Shown here: one piece after another, positions 34,937 to 43,397 of the stretch
Layout of the letters: the number at the start of each line of letters is the position of its first letter
Numbering within the stretch: position 1 is the stretch's first letter
From: Phycisphaerales bacterium UBA2421
GTDB lineage: Bacteria > Planctomycetota > Phycisphaerae > Tepidisphaerales > Tepidisphaeraceae
Reading direction: 5' to 3'
Assembly: GCA_002343075.1 (NCBI GenBank)
Contig: DDRH01000051.1
Span: forward strand, 18,484-82,483
DNA length: 64,000 bases
The notes under the pieces: model-generated
Database searches by the model: none
What the model was told of the DNA's origin: nothing
Seen by the model: only the letters and a program-made list of their open reading frames with translations
Position numbers and translations under genes: made by a program

Positions 34937-35290
34937 ATGAGCAAGCGCGATCACAAGACCTACTACAAGGTGTTTGCACTTCGAGACGGCACGGTCACTT
35001 CTGTCTTGGAGACAAGAAAGCCGTCAAAGCGAACGCTGGGGCGTGAGCCAAAGATTGATGAAGACGGAGTGTTCCTCGAATACCCGACAGATGCGATCAC
35101 TTTCGAGGAACATACGGATGCTCAGCGAATCCAGAAACACATCACGATTGCGACTGCGATAAACGTGAAGCGAGCGGTGCGGAAGCTGGTGTTGCCTCCG
35201 CTGGCCGCGATCACCGAAGAACTGTCCGCAATCCGTCGTCAACTGGATCGCATCGAGCGAAAGCTAGATGAGCACGGCAGGATTGCGTGA
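34937..35290 (+). CDS. Hypothetical protein with C-terminal coiled coil
   Basis: 117 aa starting MSKRDHKTYYKVFAL. The last 35 residues (AITEELSAIRRQLDRIERKLDEH) form a coiled coil. Unknown family. It lies 36 nt after the nuclease-like gene and may be coexpressed with it. Confidence 0.62.
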   Translation: MSKRDHKTYYKVFALRDGTVTSVLETRKPSKRTLGREPKIDEDGVFLEYPTDAITFEEHTDAQRIQKHITIATAINVKRAVRKLVLPPLAAITEELSAIRRQLDRIERKLDEHGRIA

Positions 35291-35362
35291 TGCAAATCGT
35301 GTTGGCGGCGTCTGGATCGCGCGGGACACGTCATGAAGAGTGCCAACCGCGCACTCGAATGG

Positions 35363-35881
35363 TCAGTTCGCAGCCGTGGCAGCGTCCAGCTGCGCAGGCA
35401 GGTACGCGATCATGCCCATGACTTCTGCGATAGACGGGACGCGCCGCCGAACGCGGCATCGAACGAGCAGCGGGCACTGTCGCTGACGGATCAGGTCAAG
35501 CTCTTCCCCCGTGAGGGGGACTGCTTGAGCATCTCGTTGAAGGTCTGATCCGCCTGCAGCGACAACCAGATCGACATGCGCGAGTTTGTGCCGCCAGTAC
35601 GTTGTGACGATTGCCGCCGTGCCCGCTTGCTGCCAGACCGAAAGAAGCCTTGCGTCGTCTGGGATGCGGAAGGCGAACGGCTGATCGTCGCAGCGACGAA
35701 CGATGTCGGCCAGAACTTCGACGCTCGCCGCGAGCGGCAGGCTGTCGGCGGGCGTGGCCAGGAGCATTTGATGGCCGTCCGTCAGGGCCGAGAGATCGCG
35801 GCTAGTCAGATCGAAAGAGAAGACGTTGATGTCTTGGATCACAATCGCGTCGTGATACGATCTACCCGATTCGCCGTCCAC
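35363..35881 (-). CDS. Hypothetical protein at the right end of the island
   Basis: 172 aa from a GTG at 35881. An alpha/beta pattern (AIVIQDINVFSFDLTSRDLSAL, ALADIVRRC-type helix, IVTTYWRHKLAHVDLVVAAGG) is visible but no family is recognised. Its start lies 6 nt inside the right decamer pair, so it may be under control of factors binding there. The shorter plus-strand frame over the same bases is less likely. Confidence 0.5.
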   Translation of the reverse strand: MDGESGRSYHDAIVIQDINVFSFDLTSRDLSALTDGHQMLLATPADSLPLAASVEVLADIVRRCDDQPFAFRIPDDARLLSVWQQAGTAAIVTTYWRHKLAHVDLVVAAGGSDLQRDAQAVPLTGEELDLIRQRQCPLLVRCRVRRRVPSIAEVMGMIAYLPAQLDAATAAN

Positions 35882-35886
35882 GAACC

Positions 35887-35908
35887 GCCTTTAATGCTGC
35901 CTTTAATT
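35887..35908 (+). promoter_or_regulatory. Right arm-type repeats
   Basis: GCCTTTAATG (35887-35896) and GCCTTTAATT (35899-35908), 12 bp apart, the same pair and phase as at 1509 and 1521 inside the left end. They end 42 nt before the right core. Arm binding by the integrase is inferred. Confidence 0.6.
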
Positions 35909-35950
35909 ATGTTTTCGACCGCGTTTTTAGCTCAAAATCGCCGTTCTTTT

Positions 35951-35976
35951 GGGTTCGATTCCCCGTCGCTCCACTT
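35951..35976 (+). repeat. attR core (26-bp direct repeat)
   Basis: Identical to 1457-1482. It repeats only the T-loop to acceptor end of the tRNA, with no cloverleaf upstream, so it is a partial copy and not a second tRNA. Confidence 0.92.
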
Positions 35977-35983
35977 ACATCAA

Positions 35984-36022
35984 CCGCCGCCCGCATTTTC
36001 CTGCGTGCGGCGGCTTTCGTTT
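35984..36022 (+). terminator. Original tRNA-Ala terminator, displaced by the island
   Basis: Stem CCGCCGC/GCGGCGG (35984-35990 with 36007-36013) with CGCA/TGCG inside and one mismatch, then CTTTCGTTT. It starts 7 nt after the attR core. In the empty site it would lie just behind the tRNA, so it very probably terminated that transcript. Confidence 0.7.
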
Positions 36023-36070
36023 AACCGGCGATCTTCAGATGTCTTTTTCATCAGCGCGTGCCCTGCCCGG

Positions 36071-37840
36071 TCATTTTACCTTGTCGAGCAGCAGAAACCG
36101 GTTTGGCTGCAGTTCGTCGGTGATGTCGTCAAAGTTGGTGGCGGTGCGTTTGTCGTTGTTGACATGATCGATCCAGAGATTCACGGGGCGCATGACGGCC
36201 AGGCGGTCGTCGTGCTTGATGATGAGCTGCGCCTGAATCTTCGAGCGGTCGATCTTGTACCAGGCGGTGTTGCTCGCTTCCCACTTGGTTTCGCGGTTCC
36301 ACTGGTCGCTGTGAAAGCAGACCTTGAGCACTTGCGCATCGGGCTGCACCGACTTCCATCGCTCGATGGCCATCGCTTCCATCGCGGCGCGGTCGCTGCC
36401 GGTGTAGCGGTCGGGGGGAAGCGTGTTGGCGGTGATGATGCCTTCGCTTAGTTGCGCCTGCTGGTTTTTCAGGTCGGCACGGAGCGCGGCGAGCTTTTCC
36501 ATGTACGGCCTGGCGGCGGCAGGATCGACTGCGTTGTAGAGATTTACCTTCTCCTCAACATAGCCGAGTTGCTGCGGAATGCCGCCGTTGAAAAAGGCGG
36601 GCTTCTGCTCGGCAACGGCGGTGGCGGCCATGTCATTCACCTGCTTGATGTCGCCGTCGATCATCGCGGGCGCTGATTGAAGCCACTGGCCAACCTGCTG
36701 GGCGAACGCCTGATAGCGCGAATCAAAATTGACGGCCGAGCCGGCGATTTGCCTGCCCGGTTCGGTATCCTGCTTGAGGAAGTCGGCGTACTTTTCCATG
36801 ATGCGATTGCGCTCGCCGCGGGCGGCGTCGGCGGTGTTGACGATCTCGACTGCCGCCGGGCGGTTGGATTGAATGAGATCGCCGTTAAACATCTGCGCCA
36901 GGCCCGCAAGGCGCTCGCGGTCGGCGGCGAAATCGGGGTAGCTGTTGACGTCGATGAGCTTTTGCAGCTGCGCGTGAACCGGGCCGAGCGCCGCGTCGGC
37001 GGCATTGATGCGCGCGACGAGGGAGTTGTATTGCTCAGCCGCTTCGGCGACGCCACGCCCATCGGCGGGGAGCTTGGCGAGGGCGTCATTGGCAAAGCCG
37101 AGTTTGCGCTGGGCTTCTGCGATGGTGGAAACGCCGCTGTTGATCTTGCGATGGTCGAGTGCATTCTTGTCGGCGGTGGTGTTGGCTTGCTCGACGAGCT
37201 GATCGAGCGCGTTGGCGTAGCCGTCGACTTGATTGAGGTTGAACTTCGCGCCCTTGAGGACATCTTCCTGCCGGTAATCAAGCTTGGCCCCGCCGGCACC
37301 TGCGGCGGCGGCGGGCTTGGCGGGTTTACCGGGTTGCTGTGCGGGCGCTTCCTGTTTTGCGGGGGCGTCGGGCTGGGATTGCCCGGTCAGACGCGCTTCG
37401 AGCGCCTTGGCATCGGCCAGCGTCGCATCGAAGCGGGCGCGCAGCTCTTTCACAGCGGGATCGTCACCGGGAAGCTCTGCAAAGCGCGATTCGAGCGTGG
37501 GCACAGGCTGCATGGCGCTTTGCAGCCGCGACATGGCGAGCTTGCCCCTGGAACCGGCGGGCACGCCTTCGCCGGGGCCGGCGGTGTCGAGGGCCAGCTT
37601 CATGCCGGCTTCAAACTTGGTCTGATAGTTGGCGGCGTCGGCAAGCACCTGCTGCTGCCGAGCGGTGAGTTCCGCCGCCCAGGAAGCACTCGCCTCACTC
37701 ACAGGCAGTGCTATGAGCAGCCCCAATACCGCCGTGAGGACTGTCGATCGACCCAACCGCTGCACAACACATTGCCCCAGACATTGCCCCAGACATTGCA
37801 CGAGAGATTGCACCAGATATTGCAAAAGGCCCATTCGCAT
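36071..37840 (-). CDS. Secreted coiled-coil protein of unknown function
   Basis: 589 aa. A signal peptide hydrophobic core (TVLTAVLGLLIALPV) with a likely cut after SEASA lies about 40 residues from the start, an unusually long n-region coded by a 12-bp tandem repeat. The mature part has long helices with Ala, Gln and Lys, a Pro/Ala/Gln-rich linker (about residues 165-190), and a folded C-terminal domain (EKWKSVQ to LLLDKVK). No family recognised. I chose the ATG at 37840, with GAGG 6 nt upstream. First host gene after the island. Confidence 0.8.
   Translation of the reverse strand: MRMGLLQYLVQSLVQCLGQCLGQCVVQRLGRSTVLTAVLGLLIALPVSEASASWAAELTARQQQVLADAANYQTKFEAGMKLALDTAGPGEGVPAGSRGKLAMSRLQSAMQPVPTLESRFAELPGDDPAVKELRARFDATLADAKALEARLTGQSQPDAPAKQEAPAQQPGKPAKPAAAAGAGGAKLDYRQEDVLKGAKFNLNQVDGYANALDQLVEQANTTADKNALDHRKINSGVSTIAEAQRKLGFANDALAKLPADGRGVAEAAEQYNSLVARINAADAALGPVHAQLQKLIDVNSYPDFAADRERLAGLAQMFNGDLIQSNRPAAVEIVNTADAARGERNRIMEKYADFLKQDTEPGRQIAGSAVNFDSRYQAFAQQVGQWLQSAPAMIDGDIKQVNDMAATAVAEQKPAFFNGGIPQQLGYVEEKVNLYNAVDPAAARPYMEKLAALRADLKNQQAQLSEGIITANTLPPDRYTGSDRAAMEAMAIERWKSVQPDAQVLKVCFHSDQWNRETKWEASNTAWYKIDRSKIQAQLIIKHDDRLAVMRPVNLWIDHVNNDKRTATNFDDITDELQPNRFLLLDKVK
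37769..37828 (-). repeat. Five 12-bp tandem repeats in a signal-peptide coding region
   Basis: Copies start at 37769, 37781, 37793, 37805 and 37817; the first two are identical (ACATTGCCCCAG), the later ones diverge. Each codes four residues (LVQC, LGQC, LGQC, VVQR). Confidence 0.85.
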
Positions 37841-37984
37841 CGAATCCTCTTTCCAGCCCAAGTTTGCCCCGAATTGTCATCACATCATCCGCGACGCGCG
37901 ACTTGCCCGCCGCGCGAAGCAACAGTTGTTTATCTGAATGTAAGTCACCCGACAATCAAAAAGTGAGCCGGGACATAAGGAATT

Positions 37985-38494
37985 TTACTTTGGGCGCTTT
38001 TTGCCGGCTTCGCCGCTCACGCCGAAAATGTGAAACTGATGCGACAGCGGTTCAAAACCGTGTGCCTTGCAGACTTCGTCGCGCAAGGCCCGCAGCTTCT
38101 CGCTGTTAAACTCCACAACGCGCCCGGTTTCGACGCAGATGAGATAATCATTCTGCCGCCCGGCGGTGATCACTTCATAGTACGCCTGCTTGTTATCAAA
38201 GAAGACCTGCCGGAGGATGCCGGCATCCTGCAGATGCGCGAGCGTGCGATAGAGCGTCGCCCGGCTGGCGCGGTGGCCGGATTGTTGCAGCGCGCTGATG
38301 ATCTGTTCCGGCTCAAAAAGCCCCTCACGACGGAGGACCGAATCGAGGATGACGGCGCGTTCGGGGGTGAACTTCAGCTTCTGCCCATGCAGGTAACGGC
38401 GAAAGACGGCGCACACCGGCTCATACGGCATCGCCGCACGGTGAACCGACCGGCTCGACCGGGGGATGGACGGAAGAATCTTCTGGGCCGACAT
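37985..38494 (-). CDS. Fur-family transcriptional regulator with altered metal sites
   Basis: 169 aa. Winged helix: LDSVLRREGLFEPEQIISALQQSGHRASRATLYRTLAHLQDAGIL, the classic Fur order. The dimerisation part has NDYLICVETGRVVEF where Fur has HDHxxCxxCGxVxEF, so two metal His and the second structural Cys are gone. It may respond to another signal, or be metal independent. The start is uncertain (38494, or 38431 with MPYEP); neither has a ribosome site. Confidence 0.86.
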   Translation of the reverse strand: MSAQKILPSIPRSSRSVHRAAMPYEPVCAVFRRYLHGQKLKFTPERAVILDSVLRREGLFEPEQIISALQQSGHRASRATLYRTLAHLQDAGILRQVFFDNKQAYYEVITAGRQNDYLICVETGRVVEFNSEKLRALRDEVCKAHGFEPLSHQFHIFGVSGEAGKKRPK

Positions 38495-38772
38495 TGCAAT
38501 GGATTCTACCCCAGAGTTCGGCGGCGGGAAGATCTCGCGGGCGATAACGTAAGTTTAATTGGGCAATGCAGTTATGCGATTCTGGGAGTGTCTGGGTGCG
38601 CGGTAGCTGGACGAGCCAGCCGGGCCGGGTGAGGGAGGTGGGACGGTCGATGCGTCTTTCTGACGATTGATTTCGGTTCTTCACTAACGACGGCGGTGGG
38701 AGTTGGGTCTAAGATAAGGTGGGCTGTGGTGATGAACTGCTGCGGCCGGACCATGAAAGGGAGCATGCGGAA

Positions 38773-39735
38773 ATGAATATGAAATCTTTACTGCTGGCGA
38801 GCTTCTGCGCCGCGACCTGCGCCGCTGTAACCGTGCGCGCGGAACCGGCGCAGGCGGCACCGACCGACGCGCGCGGCGCGCCGGCGGAGGCGGGTTTCGT
38901 GCCCTTCGAGTTTGCCAGCCCTTATGGTTACAGCCCGTTTACGCGCGATGCGCGCGAATACTTCGGCCAGGCACCTCTCGACTGGCCCGCGGCTGAGGTG
39001 CGCGAGTTTATGTATGCCCGGGCGCGCACGATCCTGGCGCGTTGGGAGATGATCTACGCCGGCGACCGAATCAATGAGCAGGTCGATCGGTACAAGCGGC
39101 AGTACGAGCGCTCTGATGCATTTCAGGAAGCCAAAGTCGCGGAAGATGAGGCCTGGCAGAATTTGCAGCAGGCAACGGCGTCGGTGTCGGCACGGCTGAT
39201 GGACGATCCGCAGTATGCGACGAACGTCGCCCTGGCAGCCGACTTGCGCACGCGGATTGATGATCGCGCCTATGAAGACCCCAGTCTGCTCGCCGGCAAA
39301 TATGTTGCGTCGTCGCAGTTTGATCTGGCGCTCGCCCGGCTTGGTTATGCCAGACGCGCCTCAGCGCTGCGCGCCGAAGCGATGGCGGGTGATCCCACCG
39401 TGGTCGAAGCGCGCGCGAGGTTGCAACTCGCAGCGGCCAAGCGCGCTTCGCTCCAGAAAGAGTTTGAGAACAAGCTGAAGGACGATCCAAGGCTCCTTCA
39501 GCTTCGTCTCGACCAGGAAAAGGCGCAGGCCTTCCACTCCGCGGCGGCCGCATACGAGCAAAGCGCCCGCTTCACCCGGAAACAGGCATGGAAGTATGCG
39601 AGGTTTCTGCATCGCAATGATTCCTATCCCTACTATGGCTCACCCTATGCCGGCGGCGGTTATCTGCGGCCGTATGACATCGATTACGGCATCCGGCCCG
39701 TCGCGGGAACTTACGGATTCAAGCGACGTGAATGA
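38773..39735 (+). CDS. Secreted/periplasmic coiled-coil protein
   Basis: 320 aa. A signal peptide (MNMKSLLLASFCAATCAAVTVRA) is followed by an Ala/Pro spacer and long charged helices (about 110-290, many Arg, Glu and Gln), then a Tyr/Gly-rich C-terminus (PYYGSPYAGGGYLRP). Unknown family. It is convergent with miaB. GGAG lies about 11 nt upstream of the ATG. Confidence 0.75.
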   Translation: MNMKSLLLASFCAATCAAVTVRAEPAQAAPTDARGAPAEAGFVPFEFASPYGYSPFTRDAREYFGQAPLDWPAAEVREFMYARARTILARWEMIYAGDRINEQVDRYKRQYERSDAFQEAKVAEDEAWQNLQQATASVSARLMDDPQYATNVALAADLRTRIDDRAYEDPSLLAGKYVASSQFDLALARLGYARRASALRAEAMAGDPTVVEARARLQLAAAKRASLQKEFENKLKDDPRLLQLRLDQEKAQAFHSAAAAYEQSARFTRKQAWKYARFLHRNDSYPYYGSPYAGGGYLRPYDIDYGIRPVAGTYGFKRRE

Positions 39736-39791
39736 TCAACCGCGCGATTGATCAGATGATTGATCAGACCATCGCCTAATCAGACGCATAA

Positions 39792-41312
39792 TCAGACCTT
39801 CGCCACGTGCATCGGCACTCGCCTGCCAAAGAGTGTGAGGTTGCGCGCGTCGACGATCTCCACATTAAGCAGCTCTCCTTTGAGTGAACGCTCGCCGTCG
39901 AAACAGACGACCTGATCGCCGCGCGTGCGACCGATGAGCTGTGTCAGAGAAACCGCCTCCCCGGCGGGGAGACCCTGCCGCGCCTCCCACCCGAGCGTCA
40001 CCTTGGCGGGGGGATACGCGCGCTTGCTCACGAGCTTGCTCTCGCCTTCCACCATCACCTCGACTGTCTTTCCGATCATCAGCCGGTTGTTCGACGCACA
40101 CACCTCGCCCTGCAACGCAAGAAGCTGATTGTTGCGCGACCGCTTGACGGCATCGGGCACATCGTCTTCAAAACGGTCGATCGCCACTGTTCCCGGTCGG
40201 GGGGAATACTTGAAGATGAAGCTGTTCTTGAAGCGACAATGACGCACCAGTTCCATGGTGGAGGCGAAATCGTCGTCGGTCTCGGTGGGGAAGCCGACAA
40301 TAAAATCGCTGGCAAGGCTGATGTCAGGCATCATCGCACGCGCCCGATCAACAAAATCAGTGTATTGCTCGGCGGTGTAGCCGCGGTTCATCGCCTTTAA
40401 GATCCGATCGCTGCCGCTTTGCGCGGGAACATGCAGGTAGCGGCAGATCCGCGGGCAGTCGCGCATCGCCTGAAGCGCAAGATCAGTGAAATCTCGCGGA
40501 AAGCTCGTGACAAAACGCAGTCGGGGAAGATCAGGCACGCTTTCGTGAATGAGGTAAAGAAGATCCGCAAAAGTCGTCTTCCGCCCGCCGCCGTGGTCGA
40601 AAATGTAGTGGTTGATCGTCTGCCCGAGAAGCGTCACTTCCAGTGCGCCGGCACCAACAAGCATCTTCACTTCTTCAACGATATTGCCCGGCGGGCGGTG
40701 CACTTCCGGGCCGCGCGTGAAGGGGACAACGCAGTAGGTGCAAAACTTGTTGCAACCCCGGGTGATGCGCACATACGCCTGCCGCATGTTGTCGCTTGGT
40801 GAGACGGTGCGCGCGAGGTCGAGAGACTCAAGATTGTCCTCCTTCGCCGTCTCATAGGTGCTGCTGCGCCGCGTAGTTGAACCCATGAGCGCCACCTGCC
40901 GCGGGCTGCCGACCGTGGCTGACCCTGCACCGCCTTCGCTGGGCGCGACGCTCGTGGTGCATGCGTTGTGCACCATGCGTGGCAACTGATCGAGCTCGCC
41001 CGGGCCGCACAGGATATCGATATGCGGAAACCGCGTGAAGATCGACTCGCCCTCCCGCTCGGCCATGCATCCGATGACGCCAATCACCATGTCTGGCCGA
41101 TCGGCCTTGGCCTCGCGCAACTCACCCAGCCGGCTCCACACTTTCTGCTCGGCGTGTTCGCGAACACTGCAGGTATTAAAGATCACCACATCGGCGGCGG
41201 CGCGGTCGGCGACTGCTTCGTAGCCCTGCGCGCGAAGCTGGCTCATCACCAGCTCGCTGTCGAGCACGTTCATCTGGCAGCCGAACGTTTCTAAGTACAA
41301 CTTGCGGGTCAT
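39792..41312 (-). CDS. miaB: tRNA-2-methylthio-N6-dimethylallyladenosine synthase
   Basis: 506 aa. Starts MTRKLYLETFGCQMN, the conserved UPF0004 beginning with the first cluster Cys; further Cys in FNTCSVRE and IGCMAERE. Radical SAM cluster GCNKFCTYC lies about residue 190, and the C-terminal TRAM domain about 430-500. It methylthiolates A37 of tRNAs reading U-starting codons, using two Fe-S clusters and SAM. A roughly 50-residue Ser/Gly-rich insertion lies before the SAM cluster. The longer upstream frame to 41396 is not family-like. Confidence 0.96.
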   Translation of the reverse strand: MTRKLYLETFGCQMNVLDSELVMSQLRAQGYEAVADRAAADVVIFNTCSVREHAEQKVWSRLGELREAKADRPDMVIGVIGCMAEREGESIFTRFPHIDILCGPGELDQLPRMVHNACTTSVAPSEGGAGSATVGSPRQVALMGSTTRRSSTYETAKEDNLESLDLARTVSPSDNMRQAYVRITRGCNKFCTYCVVPFTRGPEVHRPPGNIVEEVKMLVGAGALEVTLLGQTINHYIFDHGGGRKTTFADLLYLIHESVPDLPRLRFVTSFPRDFTDLALQAMRDCPRICRYLHVPAQSGSDRILKAMNRGYTAEQYTDFVDRARAMMPDISLASDFIVGFPTETDDDFASTMELVRHCRFKNSFIFKYSPRPGTVAIDRFEDDVPDAVKRSRNNQLLALQGEVCASNNRLMIGKTVEVMVEGESKLVSKRAYPPAKVTLGWEARQGLPAGEAVSLTQLIGRTRGDQVVCFDGERSLKGELLNVEIVDARNLTLFGRRVPMHVAKV

Positions 41313-41402
41313 GTCTGATGTCGCAGTCAATTCCAGGGTTATCTCGTGTTGAAGCGAAAGCCGGTTAAGATAGCATCTTCGAGGGAAAGGAACCACCCGG
41401 GC

Positions 41403-43343
41403 ATGTCTTCAACGTTTACAGAAGCACAAATCGCGGCTTTACGACCCCTCGCGGCGATGTTTCCCACGTCCGACCTGGCGATGGCCGAGATATCCGTGCT
41501 GACCGCCATGCAACGACTGCTGGCCCAGACGATCCATGTCATATCCGACGTCCACGGCGAGAATGCCAAGCTGAGGCACGTCGTCAACAATGCCAGTGGG
41601 AGCCTCCGGCCCATGGTAGACAAGCTTTTTGCCAGCAAACTCGCGGAGGCCGAACGCCATGAGTTGCTCTGTATCGTCTACTACCCCGCCGAGACGATGC
41701 GCCGGCTGCGTACGGAATGGAAAACCGTGCAAGATCGCGTGAAATGGGTGAGCAAGACGCTTCGGCTGCAGTTTCAGATCGTACGAGAGTTTGCCAAGAC
41801 GTTTCGCCGCAAGCATGTGATGCGGCTGCTGCCGACGGAATACCATGAACTGCTCGAAGCGCTCGTCAGCGAGTCGATGATCAACCGTGGCATTGGTTAT
41901 GTTGACGCAATGGTGGAAGCGCGGTCGGAGTTTGATCGTGATCTGCCGATCATTCGCGCGTTCTCGCGGCTCATTCGCAATCTTGCCGTGGGTGAACTGA
42001 TTGTCGCCGGCGATCTTGGCGACCGCGGCCCCCGGATTGACCGCGTGATTGATTTTCTTATGCAGCAGCCGCACACCACGTTGCTCTGGGGCAATCACGA
42101 TCTTGTCTGGATGGGCGCAAGCCTTGGCCACGACGCGATGATCGCGACCGTTCTCCGGTTCAGCATTCGGTATGCCCGAATTGCTCAACTCGAAGCCGGA
42201 TATGGGATCAGCCTCGAACCACTCGAACGGCTGGCGCGCGACATGTATAAGGACGACCCGGCGGAGCGATTTAAGGTAAAGGTCGAACATGCATACGACC
42301 CCCTGCTGCTCGCTCGCATGCAGAAGGCCATGGCGGTGCTGCAATTCAAGACCGAGGGCCAGCTCATCAACCGGCACCCCGAGTGGGGAATCGACGATCG
42401 CAACCTCCTGCACAAGATCAACCTGCCCGCGGGGACAGTTGAGATTGGCGGTAAATCGCACGAACTGCTCGACAAGCACTTTCCCACGCTCGACCCGAAG
42501 AACCCCTATCAGTTGAACAAAGCCGAACAACGGTGCATGGCCGAGCTTCAGTCGCTGTTTCTCGGCAGCACCCGGCTCTGGCAGCACATGCGGTGGGTAG
42601 CGCAGCATGGTGCGATGTGGAAGAAGCGCGACGAGGTCCTGATTTTCCACGCGTGCGTCGCGGTCGACAAAACAGGCAATCCCCTCCCGCTGTCGATCGA
42701 TGGCAGGGAAGTTTCGGGGCGCGCGATGATGGATGCCTTCGACGAGATCATCCGGAGGAGCTTTCGCGCCGGACAGGACGCCTCGGCGAGCGATCTCGAC
42801 TGGCTTTGGTATCTCTGGGCCGGCCCGCGTTCGCCGCTGTTTGGCAAGGACAAGATGACGACATTCGAGACCGCATTTGTCGCCGACAAACAGACGCACG
42901 AGGAGCACAAAAACGCCTACTTCAAGCTGATTCATGACGCCGAATTCGTTAAACGAATCTGCGCCGATTTTGGAATGGGTGATAACGTGTTGCTCGTCAA
43001 CGGACATGTACCCGTGAAGGTTGATAAAGGCGAAAAGCCCCTGAAAGACGGCGGGAATGCTGTGACCATCGACGGTGCATTCAGCGAAGCCTACGGCGAC
43101 CGTGGATACACCCTTATCATCGAGCCGGGTGGGATCGACATCGCCGAACTTCACCATTTCGATTCGGTGGAGCAGTTCATCAAAGGCGGTGCCGACATCG
43201 TGCCGAAGATCGTCGGAATTCGGAAAAACAAGAAGCCCCGAACGCTGGGCGAGACCGACAAAGGCGTTGCCTTCCGCGGGCAGATCGCCCAGTTGAAGCA
43301 GCTCATCGTGGCCTATCGCGCGGGATACCTGATGGAAATGTAA
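41403..43343 (+). CDS. fbp: Fructose-1,6-bisphosphatase class III
   Basis: 646 aa, the length of Bacillus-type class III enzymes. The metallophosphatase motifs are present: HVISDVHGEN (about residue 50), VAGDLGDRGPR, LWGNHDLVWMG (about 230) and late NGHVPVKVDKGE. The enzyme hydrolyses fructose-1,6-bisphosphate in gluconeogenesis. It is divergent from miaB. The start at ATG 41403 gives MSSTFTEAQ; a longer frame begins 19 codons earlier. Confidence 0.94.
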   Translation: MSSTFTEAQIAALRPLAAMFPTSDLAMAEISVLTAMQRLLAQTIHVISDVHGENAKLRHVVNNASGSLRPMVDKLFASKLAEAERHELLCIVYYPAETMRRLRTEWKTVQDRVKWVSKTLRLQFQIVREFAKTFRRKHVMRLLPTEYHELLEALVSESMINRGIGYVDAMVEARSEFDRDLPIIRAFSRLIRNLAVGELIVAGDLGDRGPRIDRVIDFLMQQPHTTLLWGNHDLVWMGASLGHDAMIATVLRFSIRYARIAQLEAGYGISLEPLERLARDMYKDDPAERFKVKVEHAYDPLLLARMQKAMAVLQFKTEGQLINRHPEWGIDDRNLLHKINLPAGTVEIGGKSHELLDKHFPTLDPKNPYQLNKAEQRCMAELQSLFLGSTRLWQHMRWVAQHGAMWKKRDEVLIFHACVAVDKTGNPLPLSIDGREVSGRAMMDAFDEIIRRSFRAGQDASASDLDWLWYLWAGPRSPLFGKDKMTTFETAFVADKQTHEEHKNAYFKLIHDAEFVKRICADFGMGDNVLLVNGHVPVKVDKGEKPLKDGGNAVTIDGAFSEAYGDRGYTLIIEPGGIDIAELHHFDSVEQFIKGGADIVPKIVGIRKNKKPRTLGETDKGVAFRGQIAQLKQLIVAYRAGYLMEM

Positions 43344-43397
43344 TCGACTCTCGCCAACTGAATTCGCTCGACGAGCGTTGTCGCCTACAATCACGCC

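Larger units (their letters stand above)
1457..35976. mobile_element. 34.5-kb integrative genomic island in tRNA-Ala
   Basis: The boundaries are a 26-bp exact direct repeat covering the 3' end of the tRNA plus 3 nt (1457-1482 and 35951-35976). The bases flanking the two copies differ. A tyrosine recombinase lies immediately inside the left end, pairs of a decamer lie inside both ends, and the region holds a second recombinase, ParB-, DnaN- and RuvB-like genes, many unknowns and a large defence gene block, while core genes resume right after the right repeat. No relaxase, conjugation pore, capsid or terminase gene is recognisable, so it is probably not self-transmissible as seen here. Confidence 0.9.

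Noticed and set aside
1..35976. Prophage
   Set aside because: No capsid, portal, terminase, tail or lysis gene recognised; the ParB-, DnaN- and RuvB-like genes alone do not show a phage.
35941..35980. Second tRNA at the right end
   Set aside because: Only the T-loop to acceptor end is present; no D-arm or anticodon arm precedes it, so it is the attR copy.
36677..37966. Plus-strand frame over the secreted coiled-coil gene
   Set aside because: Gly/Val/Leu-rich composition typical of antisense to Ala/Gln/Lys helices; the minus strand has a signal peptide and a ribosome site.
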